Source: Candidatus Komeilibacteria bacterium RIFCSPLOWO2_01_FULL_45_10 (lineage in GTDB: Bacteria; Patescibacteriota; Patescibacteriia; UBA1558; UBA10009). From it: a stretch of DNA of 5,351 nucleotides. The notes under the pieces are model-generated. The model made no database searches, was not told where the DNA came from, and saw nothing but the letters and a program-made list of their open reading frames with translations. Position 1 is the stretch's first letter, and each line of letters opens with the position of its first letter. The stretch lies in the NCBI GenBank assembly GCA_001818835.1, contig MHKL01000015.1, forward strand, positions 11,795 through 17,145, in the 5' to 3' direction. Made by a program: the position numbers and the translations under genes. Below are positions 4,548 to 5,351 of this stretch, one piece after another.

Positions 4548-5297
4548 CATGTTATTCCGTTATTACTAACGGCATAGACTATACCTTCACCCTTCTTACA
4601 CATTTTATAAGTTAGGGGCTGACGTTTGATAGATTTCTTTAAAAATCTCTTGTCTTGCAAATAATCTATCTCACCCTGCCTAGATTGACAGGGATCAGTC
4701 GTTACGGGGGTACAGCTTATGTTGCCTTAAATACTCTTTCAGCTTAACTGAAGTATTGGTTCTTTTCTTTGAATAATTAATCACTGCAAATTTATCCACT
4801 AATTCAGCCGCTTGGATAAACCTAGTTAAGCGGAAACTGCCATTAAGCAGTTTATCAATTTGAAAAGCCAACTTAACGTGTTCCTTCTTAAGCAGTATAT
4901 AAGGCCTCAATAATTTCAAAATCTTTATTACCGGCTTAATTCCAACAATGGTATATTCTGTCATATCATCGTTGCGATTACGAATATAACCTGAGCTGAA
5001 AATGTTTTTTAACCATTCCAGATGATATCTATTTTTGGTCTTTTGATAAAAGACGATACTGGCTCTTATCTGGAAACCATAATGATAATCTTTCCGGCTG
5101 ATTAACTGAAACATAATGCAGCCATCGCCGTCTAAAAATCCGGCTATATAAGATTTTACTGTAGACGAAATTATTGACACAAACTTGTACCTTCCCACGG
5201 TATTGCCCTCTAAAAATTCGATCTTTTTTAGTAGGGTTTCACCGTTATGAGTCAGTGCTCTAATATCATATTTCTATGATATAACGCAATGTAATTT
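4548..5297 (-). mobile_element. Group I intron at 23S site L2593, probably subgroup IA, with a homing endonuclease gene in P6
   Basis: A 750-base intron whose exons join as GAACGT and CGTAAGACAG. Hand folding on the minus strand: P1, exon AACGT with GCGTT (5287-5283), with the required U-G wobble at the splice site; P2, ATATCATA/TATGATAT with a GAAA loop (5282-5263); P3, CTGAC (5255-5251) with GTCAG (4623-4619); P4, ACGGT (5245-5241) with ACCGT (5201-5197); P5, CCCT and CTAAAAA with TTTTTAG and AGGG; P6, GGG and GGTAC (5196-5187) with GTACC and CCC (4713-4706); P7, GACTGAT (4700-4694) with ATAGTC (4582-4577), one bulge; P7.1 at 4693-4674; P7.2, GATAGATT with AATCTATC (4670-4628); P8 at about 4618-4590; the conserved GAAGGTATAGTC around J8/7-P7; P9 with a GTAA loop (4572-4557); terminal G at 4548. 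Helices between P7 and P3 are known for subgroup IA. It should self-splice from precursor rRNA; splicing itself is unproven. Confidence 0.93.
4695..5198 (-). CDS. LAGLIDADG homing endonuclease, I-CreI-like, single motif
   Basis: A 167-residue enzyme, close to I-CreI (163). The motif YIAGFLDGDG lies at 17-26, with Asp25 at the catalytic metal-binding position. Further stretches align with I-CreI as I remember it: QKTKNR (52-57), GYIRNRN (70-76), IKPVIKILKLLRPYILLK (87-104) and WVD-like LVDKFAVINYSKKRTNTS (133-150). Gln52 and Lys104 correspond to I-CreI Q47 and K98; the position of R51 appears to be Asn56, with Arg57 next to it. One motif implies a homodimer. The enzyme would cut intronless 23S genes at the insertion site and so spread the intron. 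The GTG start has AGAGGG seven bases upstream; a later in-frame GTG at 5180 is possible. The start lies in P4/P6 and the TGA stop in P7, so the frame fills the P6 loop and overlaps the ribozyme core. No internal stops, so probably active. Confidence 0.93.
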   Translation of the reverse strand: MGRYKFVSIISSTVKSYIAGFLDGDGCIMFQLISRKDYHYGFQIRASIVFYQKTKNRYHLEWLKNIFSSGYIRNRNDDMTEYTIVGIKPVIKILKLLRPYILLKKEHVKLAFQIDKLLNGSFRLTRFIQAAELVDKFAVINYSKKRTNTSVKLKEYLRQHKLYPRND

Positions 5298-5330
<33 letters not shown>

Positions 5331-5351
5331 TGGCGAACAGCCAAACCCTTG

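Noticed and set aside
4386..4577. 63-codon plus-strand frame
   Set aside because: It is antisense to conserved 23S rRNA; its sequence is fully accounted for by the rRNA.
4418..4660. 80-codon minus-strand frame across the 23S 3' exon and the intron end
   Set aside because: It reads through the sarcin-ricin region of 23S and the intron core P7-P9, which are explained as structural RNA; no protein features.
4548..5297. Group II intron, IS element or intervening sequence instead of a group I intron
   Set aside because: No reverse transcriptase, domain V or transposase. The U-G wobble in P1, terminal G, P3-P8 core and LAGLIDADG gene all fit group I.

Overview
The window reads as a piece of a compact, AT-leaning bacterial chromosome, most likely a Patescibacteria/CPR-type lineage. 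That assignment is an inference. It rests on a CPR-style TrmB-type regulator, several genes with no Shine-Dalgarno sequence, A/T-rich short repeats between genes, and a self-splicing intron inside 23S rRNA (rRNA introns are known to be common in CPR bacteria). No tRNA, CRISPR array or insertion sequence is visible.

Left part (1-2676): a sugar-phosphate branch-point cluster. The 5' end of glmS (minus) lies just downstream of a TrmB-family regulator gene (minus). Across a roughly 280-base AT-rich intergenic region, a phosphofructokinase-like gene (plus) diverges from the regulator. GlmS consumes fructose-6-phosphate, and a canonical phosphofructokinase uses the same metabolite, so a sugar-sensing TrmB regulator between them makes sense. 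The intergenic region holds a good sigma70-type promoter in each direction, three palindromic or repeated candidate operators, one perfect DnaA-box 9-mer, and a long-range complementarity between the 5' end of the phosphofructokinase transcript and its start region.

Middle part (2670-3839): the phosphofructokinase-like gene ends tail to tail with an unrecognised 347-codon gene (minus) that carries weak protein-kinase-like fold signatures. Only three bases separate the two stop codons, and both lie inside one terminator hairpin. The unknown gene starts at TTG, supported by a textbook AAGGAG and a good promoter. A second terminator separates that promoter from the rRNA operon.

Right part (3855-5351): the 3' end of an rRNA operon on the minus strand, read as 23S, spacer, 5S, terminator. 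The 23S gene is interrupted in helix 93 of the peptidyl transferase centre, between the positions equivalent to E. coli U2593 and C2594, by a 750-base group I intron. I could fold P1 to P9 by hand, including P7.1 and P7.2, which points to subgroup IA. The P6 loop holds a single-motif LAGLIDADG homing endonuclease gene strongly resembling I-CreI, the enzyme of the Chlamydomonas chloroplast 23S intron at the same site. The 23S-5S spacer is long (about 285 bases), with two strong hairpins and a possible tiny membrane-protein ORF.

The best candidates for something notable are the L2593 intron and its endonuclease, whose reading frame overlaps the ribozyme core at both ends; the phosphofructokinase-like enzyme with altered substrate-binding positions; its self-complementary leader; and the unrecognised kinase-like gene.
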